From Hyphomonadaceae bacterium (lineage in GTDB: Bacteria; Pseudomonadota; Alphaproteobacteria; Caulobacterales; Hyphomonadaceae), in assembly GCA_030696545.1 (NCBI GenBank), contig JAUYSA010000162.1:1-20506 (forward strand): a DNA stretch of 20,506 nt, in the 5' to 3' direction. A program made the position numbers and the translations under genes. Below the pieces are notes generated by a model, which was given only the letters and a program-made list of their open reading frames with translations, was not told where the DNA came from and did no database searches. The number at the start of each line of letters is the position of its first letter. Position 1 is the first letter of the stretch. Positions 1 through 8,052 of this stretch are shown in pieces.

Positions 1-1
1 C

Positions 2-1255
2 ATGAATCCCTTCAAGATCACAGTGTTCGCAGCCGTTGCAGCTTCCGCCCTGATGTCTGGAAGCTGCGGAGAGAAGCCGTCTAGCGCAGAGGGCGTGGCT
101 GAAGCTGCCGCCGCTTCCGGAGAGTATGAGCGTGGGCCTCACAGGGGACGCATGCTTCGCGATGGCACGTTCGCAATCGAGATGACGATCTTCGAGGATG
201 GCGTGCCACCTGAATTCCACGTCTATGCCTATGACAACGACAAGCCGCTTCCGCCGAATGAAGTCCAACTGAATGTTGAACTCCTGAGGCTCGGCAACAA
301 GGTGGATCGCTTCGCCTTCACGCCTCGCGAAGACTATTTGCTGGGCAACGGCGTCGTCATTGAGCCGCACTCGTTCGCCGTCAAGGTAACGGCTACGCGC
401 GGCGGCAAGGCGTCGGAGTGGACCTACGAGTCCTTTGAAGGTCGTACAACGATCGCTCAGGACCAGGCGGACGCTGCGGACGTCAAGGTTGAGCCTGCCG
501 GAGCCGCTTCGATCGACCAGATCGTCGCCCTCACCGGGCGCGTCGAACTGCAGCCCGAAGGGAAGGCAGAAGTGCGCGCCTGGTATCCCGGGCGCATCGT
601 CACAATGTCACGCTCAATTGGCGATCGTGTTGAAAAAGGTCAGACACTGGCGACTGTCACATCCAGCGAAAGCCTTCAGACCTATGTGATCCCGGCGCCC
701 ATCAGCGGCGTCATCATGGAGCGGAACGCAACGCCAGGCGATGTTGCCGGCTCTGCGCCGCTCTATGTGATCGCCGATCCACGCAAGCTTCATGCGGAGT
801 TCTTCATCTATCCGCGCGACGCCGAGCGGCTGCGTGCGGGACAGCCAGTAACGGTGACCAGCATTGGCGGAGCAAGCACGCTCAAATCCAAGATCGAAGT
901 TGTGCTGCCGACATCCGACATGCTGACGCAGACCGTCATCGCTCATGTCGAACTTCCAAACCCCGACGGCGTCACATGGAGGCCGGGGCAGGCGGTCGAG
1001 GGCAATGTCATTGTTGCGGCCGATGATGTTCCACTCGCTGTCCGAACACGAGCGCTACAACGCTTCCGCGATTTCACCGTCGTCTATGCGCGCGTGGACG
1101 AGACGTATGAGGTCCGCATGCTTGAACTTGGGCGCCAGTCGCCGGAGTGGACAGAAATCCTCGGCGGCATCGCCCCAGGCGAAGTCTATGTCAGCGACAA
1201 TGCCTTCCTCATCCGCGCAGACATCGAAAAGTCTGGCGCGAGCCACGATCACTGA
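2..1255 (+). CDS. czcB: RND efflux periplasmic adaptor, CzcB-like, lipoprotein
   Basis: Membrane fusion protein that would link an inner-membrane RND pump to an outer-membrane channel. The 417-residue product starts with a lipoprotein-like signal (hydrophobic stretch 6-19, candidate lipid Cys22 in a weak lipobox MSGSC). Residues about 45-151 form an extra N-terminal domain (GPHRGRMLRDG through YESFEGRTT) seen in a subset of heavy-metal adaptors. Residues about 188-262 are the two halves of a lipoyl domain, followed by beta-barrel and membrane-proximal parts. The lipoyl halves are joined directly (TSSESLQTY then VIPAPISG), with no room for the usual alpha-helical hairpin. The protein ends in HDH. 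The ATG is at the second base of the window, so its ribosome site is unseen, but the signal peptide supports the start. The pump gene follows after 8 nt. A nickel/cobalt substrate is inferred from the downstream genes. Confidence 0.88.
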   Translation: MNPFKITVFAAVAASALMSGSCGEKPSSAEGVAEAAAASGEYERGPHRGRMLRDGTFAIEMTIFEDGVPPEFHVYAYDNDKPLPPNEVQLNVELLRLGNKVDRFAFTPREDYLLGNGVVIEPHSFAVKVTATRGGKASEWTYESFEGRTTIAQDQADAADVKVEPAGAASIDQIVALTGRVELQPEGKAEVRAWYPGRIVTMSRSIGDRVEKGQTLATVTSSESLQTYVIPAPISGVIMERNATPGDVAGSAPLYVIADPRKLHAEFFIYPRDAERLRAGQPVTVTSIGGASTLKSKIEVVLPTSDMLTQTVIAHVELPNPDGVTWRPGQAVEGNVIVAADDVPLAVRTRALQRFRDFTVVYARVDETYEVRMLELGRQSPEWTEILGGIAPGEVYVSDNAFLIRADIEKSGASHDH

Positions 1256-1263
1256 GGCCAGAT

Positions 1264-4200
1264 ATGCTGAAGCGCATCATCCATCTATCTATCATGCACC
1301 GCTGGGCGGTGCTGGCGATCGTTGTCGTCCTCGGTGGACTTGGCGTCTGGAGTTTCCAGCGCCTGCCGATCGACGCCACGCCTGACATCACGAACGTTCA
1401 GGTGCAGATCAATACGGAAGCGACCGGTTACTCGCCGCTTGAGGCGGAGCAGCGCGTCACGTTCCCGGTCGAGACCGCAATCGCCGGTTTGCCCGGCCTT
1501 GAATACACGCGCTCCGTGTCCCGCTACGGCCTGTCGCAAGTGACAGTCGTGTTCGAGGATGGAACGGACATCTACTTTGCGCGTCAGCAGGTGAATGAGC
1601 GTCTGCAAGGCGTTCGCAGTCAGCTCCCGCCAGGTCTTGAGCCACAACTCGGTCCAATCGCGACCGGGCTCGGCGAGATCTTCATGTATGTCGTTGAAGC
1701 GGAAGAGGGCGCGCGCAAGCCTGATGGATCGGCTTACACGTCGGAAGACCTCCGCACGTTGCAGGACTGGGTCATCCGCCCGCAGTTGCGCAACACCAAG
1801 GGCGTCACCGAGGTCAACACGATTGGCGGATTCGTTCGTCAGTATCACGTCACGCCATGGCCGGAGCGGCTGTCGGCGTTGGGCCTGACGCTTGCCGATG
1901 TGGTCGAAGCGCTCGAAAACAACAACGCCAATCTTGGCGCGGGCTATGTGGAGCGCTATGGCGAACAGCTCTTGCTTCGCTCCCCGGGGCAGGCTGGCGG
2001 CATTGAGGATCTTCAGGGGATCGTCGTCGCCAACCGTAATGGCGTTCCCATCCGCGTCGCCGATGTTGCGGATGTCGTCATGGGGGAAGAACTCCGGACG
2101 GGCGCGGCAACCGAGAATGGCAAGGAAATCGTGCTCGGCACGGTCTTCATGCTCGTGGGCGAGAACAGCCGCGAGGTAGCGCAGGCGACTGCAGCGCAGC
2201 TCGAAGTTGCTGGCCGCGCTCTTCCACCCGGCGTTTCCGCCAAGCCAATCTACGACAGGACCGAACTCGTCGATCGCACGATCAAGACCGTCGAAACCAA
2301 TCTTGTTGAAGGCGCTCTGCTCGTTGTCGTGGTCTTGTTCCTGCTGCTCGGCAACATTCGAGCCGCAATCATCACCGCAATGGTAATTCCGCTCGCAATG
2401 TTGATGACCATCACCGGCATGGTTGCCAACCGTGTCTCGGGTAACCTGATGAGCCTCGGTGCGCTGGACTTCGGCCTAATCGTCGATGGCGCGGTCATTA
2501 TTGTCGAGAACTGCCTGCGCCGCTTCTCCGAAGCGCAGCACCAGGCTGGACGGCTCCTAACCAGAGAGGAACGATTTGCATTGGCAGAAGACGCCACCGT
2601 TGAGGTGATCAAACCGTCGATCTTCGGCGTGATCATCATAACGCTTGTATATGTGCCCATCTTCGCTCTGTCGGGCGTCGAAGGGAAAATGTTCCATCCG
2701 ATGGCGTTCACGGTTGTGCTCGCGCTGACGGCGGCGCTGCTCCTGTCGCTGACATTCGTTCCGGCGGCTGTGGCTCTCTTCGTGACTGGCAAGGTCTCGG
2801 AAAAGGAAAGCCCGATCATGCGTGGCGCCCGCTCGGTCTATCAGCCGATGCTGGACCAGGCGCTAAGACTTCGGACCTTCGTGGTCGCCGGCGCTGCGGC
2901 GCTGGTCGTGCTTGCCGGCTTCGGGGCCTCACGGATGGGATCGGAGTTCATTCCAAACCTTGATGAAGGCGATATCGCCCTTCACGCGCTTCGCATTCCG
3001 GGGACGAGCCTGTCTCAAGCGATCAAGATGCAGACCACACTCGAAACCAGTATCAGGCAGATGCCGGAGGTCGAACGCGTTGTGGCCAAGCTTGGCACTG
3101 CGGATATCGCCACTGACCCGATGCCCCCCAGCGTAGCGGACACCTACGTCTTCCTGAAGGACCGCAAGGAGTGGCCTGATCCCAACAAGCCGAAAGCCCA
3201 GCTCGTCTCCGAGCTCGAAACGATTGTCCGCAGGATTCCGGGCAACAATTATGAGTTCACGCAGCCGATCCAGATGCGTTTCAACGAGCTGATCTCAGGT
3301 GTACGGTCGGATGTCGCCGTAAAGGTCTTCGGGGATGACACCGACCAGCTGATGGCGCTTGGTGATGAGATCGAGAGTCTGATCAACGGGATTGAAGGCG
3401 CCCAGGATGCCAAGGTCGAGCAGGCGACGGGCCTTCCCGTTCTGCAGATAACGCCTGATCGTGGCGCACTGGCGCGGCTGGGGCTGAACGTCTCCGATCT
3501 GCAGGCCGTCGTCGGCGCCTCTTTTGGCGGCGCAGACGCGGGCGCCATCTTCGAAGGCGACCGGCGGTTCGATGTTGTCGTTCGTCTGCCGGAAACGCTC
3601 CGGACGGACGTTGATGCGATCGGTCGCCTGCGCATTCCGCTTCCCGAACGTGCAGGTGAAATGCGCGGGTTCGTGCCGCTGCAAGAGGTTGCCAAGATCG
3701 AACTCTCGATCGGCGCCAACCAGATCAGCCGCGAGAATGGCAAGCGTCGCGTCGTCGTCACGGCAAACGTCAGGGGTCGCGATCTTGGTTCATTCGTCAC
3801 CGAGCTTCAGCAACGTGTCGGCGAGGAAGTCGAAGCGCCGGCAGGCTACTGGATCGAGTATGGCGGCACGTTCGAACAGCTTATCTCAGGCGCCCAACGC
3901 CTGTCGCTCGTCGTGCCGGTTGCGCTTCTGATGATCCTGGGACTGCTCTATGCGCTGTTCCGGTCCGCTCGTGACGCGCTGGTCGTCTTCTCGGGCGTTC
4001 CGCTCGCGATGACCGGCGGTGTTGCCGCGCTCATGATCCGCGACCTGCCGTTGTCAATTTCCGCGGGTGTCGGCTTCATTGCGCTCTCAGGGGTTGCAGT
4101 GCTGAATGGCGTTGTCATGCTGACGTTCATTCGTTCGTTGCGTGATCAGGGGCTTGGGCTGGATGAAGCAATCCGCGATGGCGCCCTGGGCCGACTGCGG

Positions 4201-4434
4201 CCTGTGCTGATGACCGCACTTGTCGCCAGCCTCGGGTTCATTCCGATGGCCTTCAACGTTGGCGCCGGAGCTGAAGTACAACGACCACTGGCGACAGTCG
4301 TCATCGGCGGCATCATTTCATCGACCGCTTTGACCCTGCTCGTCCTGCCCGCTCTTTATCGACTCGTGCAACGGCGTAAGCGTGAAGAGCGCGATAGCGG
4401 GGTCGTGCTGACGGCCGAACAGGCCGCACACTGA
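1264..4434 (+). CDS. czcA: Heavy-metal efflux RND pump, CzcA-like (first copy)
   Basis: Proton-driven inner-membrane trimeric pump of the HME-RND family that exports divalent metal ions. The 1056-residue length is normal for CzcA. The first transmembrane helix is at about 12-32, followed by the typical LPIDATPDITNVQVQ stretch. The helix-4 signature DFGLIVDGAVIIVEN places D402, D408 and E415, the same numbers as the proton-relay and substrate acids described for Cupriavidus CzcA. Two large periplasmic loops and a C-terminal helix bundle follow. The frame is open upstream to 1147, inside the adaptor gene. The ATG at 1264 is preferred because it gives a standard CzcA N-terminus and has GAGG at 1254-1257, overlapping the adaptor stop, 6 nt upstream. 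Class HME1 is consistent with Co/Zn/Cd/Ni; the exact metal cannot be read from the sequence. Confidence 0.95.
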   Translation: MLKRIIHLSIMHRWAVLAIVVVLGGLGVWSFQRLPIDATPDITNVQVQINTEATGYSPLEAEQRVTFPVETAIAGLPGLEYTRSVSRYGLSQVTVVFEDGTDIYFARQQVNERLQGVRSQLPPGLEPQLGPIATGLGEIFMYVVEAEEGARKPDGSAYTSEDLRTLQDWVIRPQLRNTKGVTEVNTIGGFVRQYHVTPWPERLSALGLTLADVVEALENNNANLGAGYVERYGEQLLLRSPGQAGGIEDLQGIVVANRNGVPIRVADVADVVMGEELRTGAATENGKEIVLGTVFMLVGENSREVAQATAAQLEVAGRALPPGVSAKPIYDRTELVDRTIKTVETNLVEGALLVVVVLFLLLGNIRAAIITAMVIPLAMLMTITGMVANRVSGNLMSLGALDFGLIVDGAVIIVENCLRRFSEAQHQAGRLLTREERFALAEDATVEVIKPSIFGVIIITLVYVPIFALSGVEGKMFHPMAFTVVLALTAALLLSLTFVPAAVALFVTGKVSEKESPIMRGARSVYQPMLDQALRLRTFVVAGAAALVVLAGFGASRMGSEFIPNLDEGDIALHALRIPGTSLSQAIKMQTTLETSIRQMPEVERVVAKLGTADIATDPMPPSVADTYVFLKDRKEWPDPNKPKAQLVSELETIVRRIPGNNYEFTQPIQMRFNELISGVRSDVAVKVFGDDTDQLMALGDEIESLINGIEGAQDAKVEQATGLPVLQITPDRGALARLGLNVSDLQAVVGASFGGADAGAIFEGDRRFDVVVRLPETLRTDVDAIGRLRIPLPERAGEMRGFVPLQEVAKIELSIGANQISRENGKRRVVVTANVRGRDLGSFVTELQQRVGEEVEAPAGYWIEYGGTFEQLISGAQRLSLVVPVALLMILGLLYALFRSARDALVVFSGVPLAMTGGVAALMIRDLPLSISAGVGFIALSGVAVLNGVVMLTFIRSLRDQGLGLDEAIRDGALGRLRPVLMTALVASLGFIPMAFNVGAGAEVQRPLATVVIGGIISSTALTLLVLPALYRLVQRRKREERDSGVVLTAEQAAH

Positions 4435-4466
4435 TGAACCTGCAAATCAGACTCTGGAGAGAAGCG

Positions 4467-4859
4467 ATGGTCAGTAAACCTGCGGTTCTGTCCGCGCTAC
4501 TCGCGGCTGCCGCCTGTACAACCGTAACCAGTTCGGAATCGCTGGTTCCGGTAAAACTCGTACATGGCGAGCAGATCAAGATATGGGGCGTCGAGGCGCG
4601 ACATGATGGGCAGACCATCAAGCTGGCGGGGCAGGTCGATCGCAGCGCGCTGCCGCGCGGGCCACTGCGTGAACACGTTCATGTCGAGGTTCTCAACGAT
4701 GCAGGCGTCGTTTTCGCAACGCAGGACGCCACCCTGTATCCTTTCACTTCCTTGCGGGAGATGGGGACTGCCCGCCTGTCCGCCGCCATCCCAGGCGATG
4801 CGCTTGGGGCAGGCGGCGTGCTGCAGCTTCGGGTCGTCGATGGAGTTCCGCATGATTGA
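4467..4859 (+). CDS. Small putative lipoprotein following czcA (paralog of the gene at 18671)
   Basis: A 130-residue protein of unknown function. Residues 1-16 are a hydrophobic signal and LLAAAAC is a plausible lipobox with lipid Cys17. Mature-part landmarks are W40-G-V, the E69-H-V-H-V-E74 cluster and a C-terminal RVVDGVPHD. The same landmarks recur in the small protein after the second CzcA, so the two appear homologous. An ATG at 4434 in the same frame overlaps the pump stop codon (TGATG). The ATG at 4467 is preferred because GGAG at 4456-4459 lies 7 nt upstream and the signal peptide then begins properly. The last 8 nt overlap the next gene. The periplasmic location and the EHxHxE motif make a metal-binding or pump-accessory role plausible, but that is inference. 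Confidence 0.8.
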   Translation: MVSKPAVLSALLAAAACTTVTSSESLVPVKLVHGEQIKIWGVEARHDGQTIKLAGQVDRSALPRGPLREHVHVEVLNDAGVVFATQDATLYPFTSLREMGTARLSAAIPGDALGAGGVLQLRVVDGVPHD

Positions 4860-5586
4860 CGCACTGTTCCAAAGATCCGCGTATCCAGCGGCGTCCTGGG
4901 TCTACCTTCACCGGTGGGTCCTGGCGTCGCTACTTCTGGTGCTGCTGTTCTGCCAGCCAGCCTTCGCCCACGGCGTTGAAGCTGGCGACAAGGGCTACAT
5001 TCAGGAGACGAGCGGGATCGTGTTCCTGCCCTTCGTCTATCTCGGCGCCAAGCACATGGTGACGGGCTACGACCACCTGCTGTTCCTCTTTGGCGTGATC
5101 TTCTTCCTCTACAAGATGAAGGACATCGGCATCTACGTGACGATGTTCGCCATCGGACACTCGGTGACGCTGCTGTTCGGCGTTCTCAGCAATATCAGCG
5201 TCAGCTCGTACCTGGTGGACGCCATCATCGGTCTATCAGTCGTGTACAAGGCGCTCGACAATATGGGCGCCTACCAGCGCTGGTTTGGCTTCCAGCCTAA
5301 CACGAAGGTGGCGACGCTCGTCTTTGGCCTGTTCCACGGCTTTGGTCTTGCGACCAAGCTGCAGGACTTCGAGATGTCGCCTGACGGCCTCGTCGCCAAC
5401 CTGATCGCTTTCAACATCGGTGTTGAACTGGGTCAGCTTCTGGCCCTGGGCGGCATTCTCATCGTGATGGGTTTCTGGCGCAAGACGCCCAGCTTCTGGA
5501 AGCACGCCTATCTGGCCAATACGGTTGTCATGACCCTCGGTTTCGTCCTGATAGGCTATCAGCTCGTCGGCTACTTCGTCGCTTGA
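4852..5586 (+). CDS. HupE/UreJ-family membrane protein
   Basis: A 244-residue polytopic membrane protein related to HupE/UreJ, a family associated with nickel or cobalt transport around hydrogenase and urease systems. A signal-like first helix (about 22-39) ends at PAFA with a possible cleavage before H40, leaving the family-typical N-terminus HGVEAGDKG. Family motifs are KHMVTGYDHLLFLFG (67-81), IGHSVTLLFG (101-110), LFHGFGLA (160-167) and FNIGVELGQLL (187-197). The His and Asp residues in these motifs are the likely metal ligands. The frame is open far upstream to 4564, but only the ATG at 4852 yields a sensible signal. It overlaps the lipoprotein gene by 8 nt, implying translational coupling. 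Its place in an export operon suggests it handles the same metal as the RND pump; the direction of transport cannot be told. Confidence 0.88.
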   Translation: MIDALFQRSAYPAASWVYLHRWVLASLLLVLLFCQPAFAHGVEAGDKGYIQETSGIVFLPFVYLGAKHMVTGYDHLLFLFGVIFFLYKMKDIGIYVTMFAIGHSVTLLFGVLSNISVSSYLVDAIIGLSVVYKALDNMGAYQRWFGFQPNTKVATLVFGLFHGFGLATKLQDFEMSPDGLVANLIAFNIGVELGQLLALGGILIVMGFWRKTPSFWKHAYLANTVVMTLGFVLIGYQLVGYFVA

Positions 5587-5599
5587 TCGGAGACATTCC

Positions 5600-6268
5600 A
5601 TGTTCAACGCAGAAAGACCTGATCCCTCAGAGCTGCCCTCGACTGGCAGTCTCCTCAAATCCACAGGCATCGCAGCGGTTATCGCCAGCGCACTCCTGGT
5701 GACGACGGTGCTTCCCGCGGAGTACGGCGTCGACCCGACAGGCGTGGGCTCCCTGCTTGGCCTGACAGAGATGGGCCGCATCAAGATGCAGCTTGCGGAA
5801 GAGGCAAAGGCGGACGCGGCTGCAGACGTTGCTGCGTCCCAAGGCGCCGCGCAGCCATCCACCAATGTCGTGCCGCCCGCCGCGCCAGCAGAAGCCTTGC
5901 CGGCCGCGGCGGTACAGCCGACCCCCGCACCTTCAGCGCCGCAAGCCCAGACCTGGTCTGATACGACGACGGTCAATCTCGCGCCCGATGATGGCTACGA
6001 GGTCAAGCTGGTCATGGAGAAAGGTGTCACTGCACGCTTCGAATGGTTCACCAACGGTCCCAAGGTGAACTACGACACCCATGGCGACGGCGCCGGGATC
6101 AACTATCACGGCTACGGCAAGGGCACGAATGTGGACCGTCAGGAAGGCGAGCTGACGGCCGCCTTTAGCGGAAGCCATGGCTGGTTCTGGCGCAATCGCA
6201 GCGGCCAACCCGTCACGATCACGCTCCGTACCAGCGGCGACTACACCGACTTGAAACAATACGACTGA
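5600..6268 (+). CDS. Transmembrane anchor protein of unknown function in metal-efflux operon
   Basis: A 222-residue protein with one transmembrane helix (about 22-40), a short helical segment with basic and acidic residues (about 56-80), an Ala/Pro-rich linker (about 80-117) and a C-terminal domain (about 118-222). The C-terminal domain is rich in aromatic residues, Gly and His (FEWFTNGPKVNYDTHGD, INYHGYGKG, GSHGWFWRNRSG) and looks like a compact beta fold outside the membrane. I recall such proteins being labelled 'transmembrane anchor protein' next to CzcA and HupE genes; no function is established to my knowledge. GGAGA lies at 5589-5593, 6 nt before the ATG, and the gene follows HupE by 13 nt. 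Topology with the C-terminal domain in the periplasm is inferred. Confidence 0.78.
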   Translation: MFNAERPDPSELPSTGSLLKSTGIAAVIASALLVTTVLPAEYGVDPTGVGSLLGLTEMGRIKMQLAEEAKADAAADVAASQGAAQPSTNVVPPAAPAEALPAAAVQPTPAPSAPQAQTWSDTTTVNLAPDDGYEVKLVMEKGVTARFEWFTNGPKVNYDTHGDGAGINYHGYGKGTNVDRQEGELTAAFSGSHGWFWRNRSGQPVTITLRTSGDYTDLKQYD

Positions 6269-6279
6269 GGATCGTCGCG

Positions 6280-7590
6280 ATGCTCTCGCCGCTCAGCAAC
6301 GTTACTTACCGACGCCTCTTCGCGGCGCAGGTGGTGGCGTTGCTGGGCACAGGTCTCGCCACCGTTGCGCTCGGGCTTCTGGCTCACCGTCTTGGCGGCG
6401 CGAGCGCCGGAGAAATTCTCGGTATAGCGTTCGCGATCAAGATGATCGCCTACGTTGCCGTGGCCCCGTTTGCCAGTGCGCTCGCAGCCAATCTCCCCCG
6501 GAAGACGCTTCTGATCGGTTTGGATCTGGTCAGAGCAGGTGTCGCCGCTCTGCTGCCGTTTGCGGTGGAGGCTTGGCAGGTCTATGCTCTGATGACCGTT
6601 CTCTACGTCGCGTCTGCGGCATTCACGCCCGCATTTCAGGCGATGATTCCCGACATTCTGACGGACGAGCGTGAGTACACGAAAGCGCTTTCCCTATCGC
6701 GGCTGGCGTCGGACCTGGAGAGTGTCGCGAGCCCCGTCATTGCCGCGGTGCTGCTGGCCTTCGTCGCGTACAACGACTTGTTTGCTGGCACCGCGATTGG
6801 ATTTTTCCTGTCCGCCCTAATGGTCTTGAGTGCAGCTCTCCGGACCGTGCGCGTCCCTCAGCAAAAAACCTTCGCGCAACGCCTGACGATTGGATTTCGG
6901 CTTTTTGCGCTTACGCCGAGGCTTCGCGGATTGGTTGCCATCAGCCTTGCCACGGCTGCGGGTGGCGCGATGGTGTTCATCAACACCGTCGTGATCGTGC
7001 AAACGCAGTTGTCACTGTCGGAGCAGCATACCGCCTGGGCCCTAGCTGTATTCGGGCTCGGATCGATGTCAGCCGCGATGCTGGTGCCACGTCTGCTGGA
7101 AGACATGCCCGACCGCATCGTGATGATTTTGGGCGGCGTGATGATGACGGCCGGTCTCGTCGCAGGCGCTTTCCATCACCACGGTGGATACTACGAGCTT
7201 CTGGTGATGTGGTTCGATATCGGGATCGGGTATTCGCTGACGCTCACACCTGCGAGTAGGGCGCTCCGCCGTTCTGCGTCGGCAGAAGACCGCCCCGGCC
7301 TGTTTGCTGCCTATTTCGCGTTGTCGCATGCCTGCTGGTTGATCGCCTATCCGGTCGCCGGATTGGTCAGCTCGACATGGGGAACAAACGCAGCGTTCTT
7401 CGTGCTCGGAATTCTGTCGGCGATCGGGGTGCTCGCGACTTGGCTGTTATGGCCCTCTCATGATCCAGAAATTCTTCCCCATCGCCACGAGGAACTCCCC
7501 GCAGACCACCCGCACTTGGCAGAGCATGGCCGCAAGCACGAGCACGCGGTGGTCATCGACGCCTGGCATCCAAAATGGCCTATCAACTAG
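6280..7590 (+). CDS. MFS exporter with His-rich C-terminal tail, NreB-like
   Basis: A 436-residue major facilitator superfamily transporter with about 12 hydrophobic helices between residues 10 and 391. The loop after helix 2 carries ANLPRKTLLIGLD, in the position of the MFS motif A. The tail from H394 to the end is cytoplasmic by MFS topology and holds nine histidines (positions 394, 401, 403, 410, 412, 416, 420, 422, 430). A C-terminal His-rich tail on an MFS protein is the hallmark of NreB-type nickel-resistance exporters, so nickel (or cobalt) efflux to the periplasm is the best guess. GAGG at 6267-6270, overlapping the previous stop, is 9 nt before the ATG. It is the last gene of the first operon. 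An alternative is an MFS permease for another cation or a metallophore. Confidence 0.85.
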   Translation: MLSPLSNVTYRRLFAAQVVALLGTGLATVALGLLAHRLGGASAGEILGIAFAIKMIAYVAVAPFASALAANLPRKTLLIGLDLVRAGVAALLPFAVEAWQVYALMTVLYVASAAFTPAFQAMIPDILTDEREYTKALSLSRLASDLESVASPVIAAVLLAFVAYNDLFAGTAIGFFLSALMVLSAALRTVRVPQQKTFAQRLTIGFRLFALTPRLRGLVAISLATAAGGAMVFINTVVIVQTQLSLSEQHTAWALAVFGLGSMSAAMLVPRLLEDMPDRIVMILGGVMMTAGLVAGAFHHHGGYYELLVMWFDIGIGYSLTLTPASRALRRSASAEDRPGLFAAYFALSHACWLIAYPVAGLVSSTWGTNAAFFVLGILSAIGVLATWLLWPSHDPEILPHRHEELPADHPHLAEHGRKHEHAVVIDAWHPKWPIN

Positions 7591-8052
7591 CTATGCCTGA
7601 TCTTTTGCTCGACATCGAAATTGCTGCTTCGCCCGAGCGCGTATCGGCTGCAGCGTGGCCATTGCGTGTACCGCGCCATGAACTCCAAGAACGCTTCAGA
7701 GCGGGAAATGGTCATCGAGTAACTGGTCGGCGTGTTTCGACGCTGAAGCCTCCCGAAAACCCAACATCAAGCCAGTACATTTTTTCCGAACTTCGGCGTA
7801 ATTTGGCCAGATGGTATTTGTAGCGCGCGTGCGGATCATAGTGAGATGCATGGGTTCAAGAATCGAACATCAGCACTGCGTTCCTCGAGACACATGCCGT
7901 GTCTCGCAACGCGTTCTCCCGCACATCTGTTGAGACATTGTGCGATGTTCGTGCCGCGCGTACGCTCGGAAACCGTCTGGAGCAGGGTGGTGGGGCAAGC
8001 ACCCGGAATATTTTAAAGGCCTAGCAAACCCTGCTTGGTTTACCGGACAGTT
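7591..8052 (+). other. Gap without a convincing gene
   Basis: A 462-bp stretch between the MFS gene and the convergent tetR gene. An open frame runs through 7575-7823. Its stretch from the ATG at 7593 (MPDLLLDIEIAASPERV) resembles the N-terminus of SRPBCC/START-like proteins, but the similarity stops after about 20 residues and the rest looks non-coding, so at most it is a decayed remnant. A perfect 8-bp hairpin sits at 7886-7906. A weak inverted repeat (AAACC/GGTTT) at 8026-8041 lies just past the tetR stop and could help end tetR transcription, but it has no clear U-tract. Confidence 0.4.
7886..7906. repeat. Perfect 8-bp inverted repeat (hairpin)
   Basis: CGAGACAC and GTGTCTCG flank a 5-base loop (ATGCC). 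The stem is perfect, but no T-run follows on either strand, so it is not a standard intrinsic terminator. It lies in the non-coding gap between converging transcripts and could act as a bidirectional transcript end or a protein site. Confidence 0.5.

Noticed and set aside
5236..5976. Long open frame (246 codons) on the - strand opposite the HupE-like and anchor genes
   Set aside because: It lies antisense to two well-supported genes, has low-complexity Ala/Ser/Gly composition and no recognisable domain; it is expected in GC-rich DNA.
7575..7823. 82-codon + frame overlapping the end of the MFS gene, considered as a gene
   Set aside because: No ribosome site, no full domain and non-coding-like composition after about 20 residues; kept only as a possible remnant.
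7886..7906. Hairpin as a Rho-independent terminator
   Set aside because: The stem is perfect but no T-run follows on either strand.
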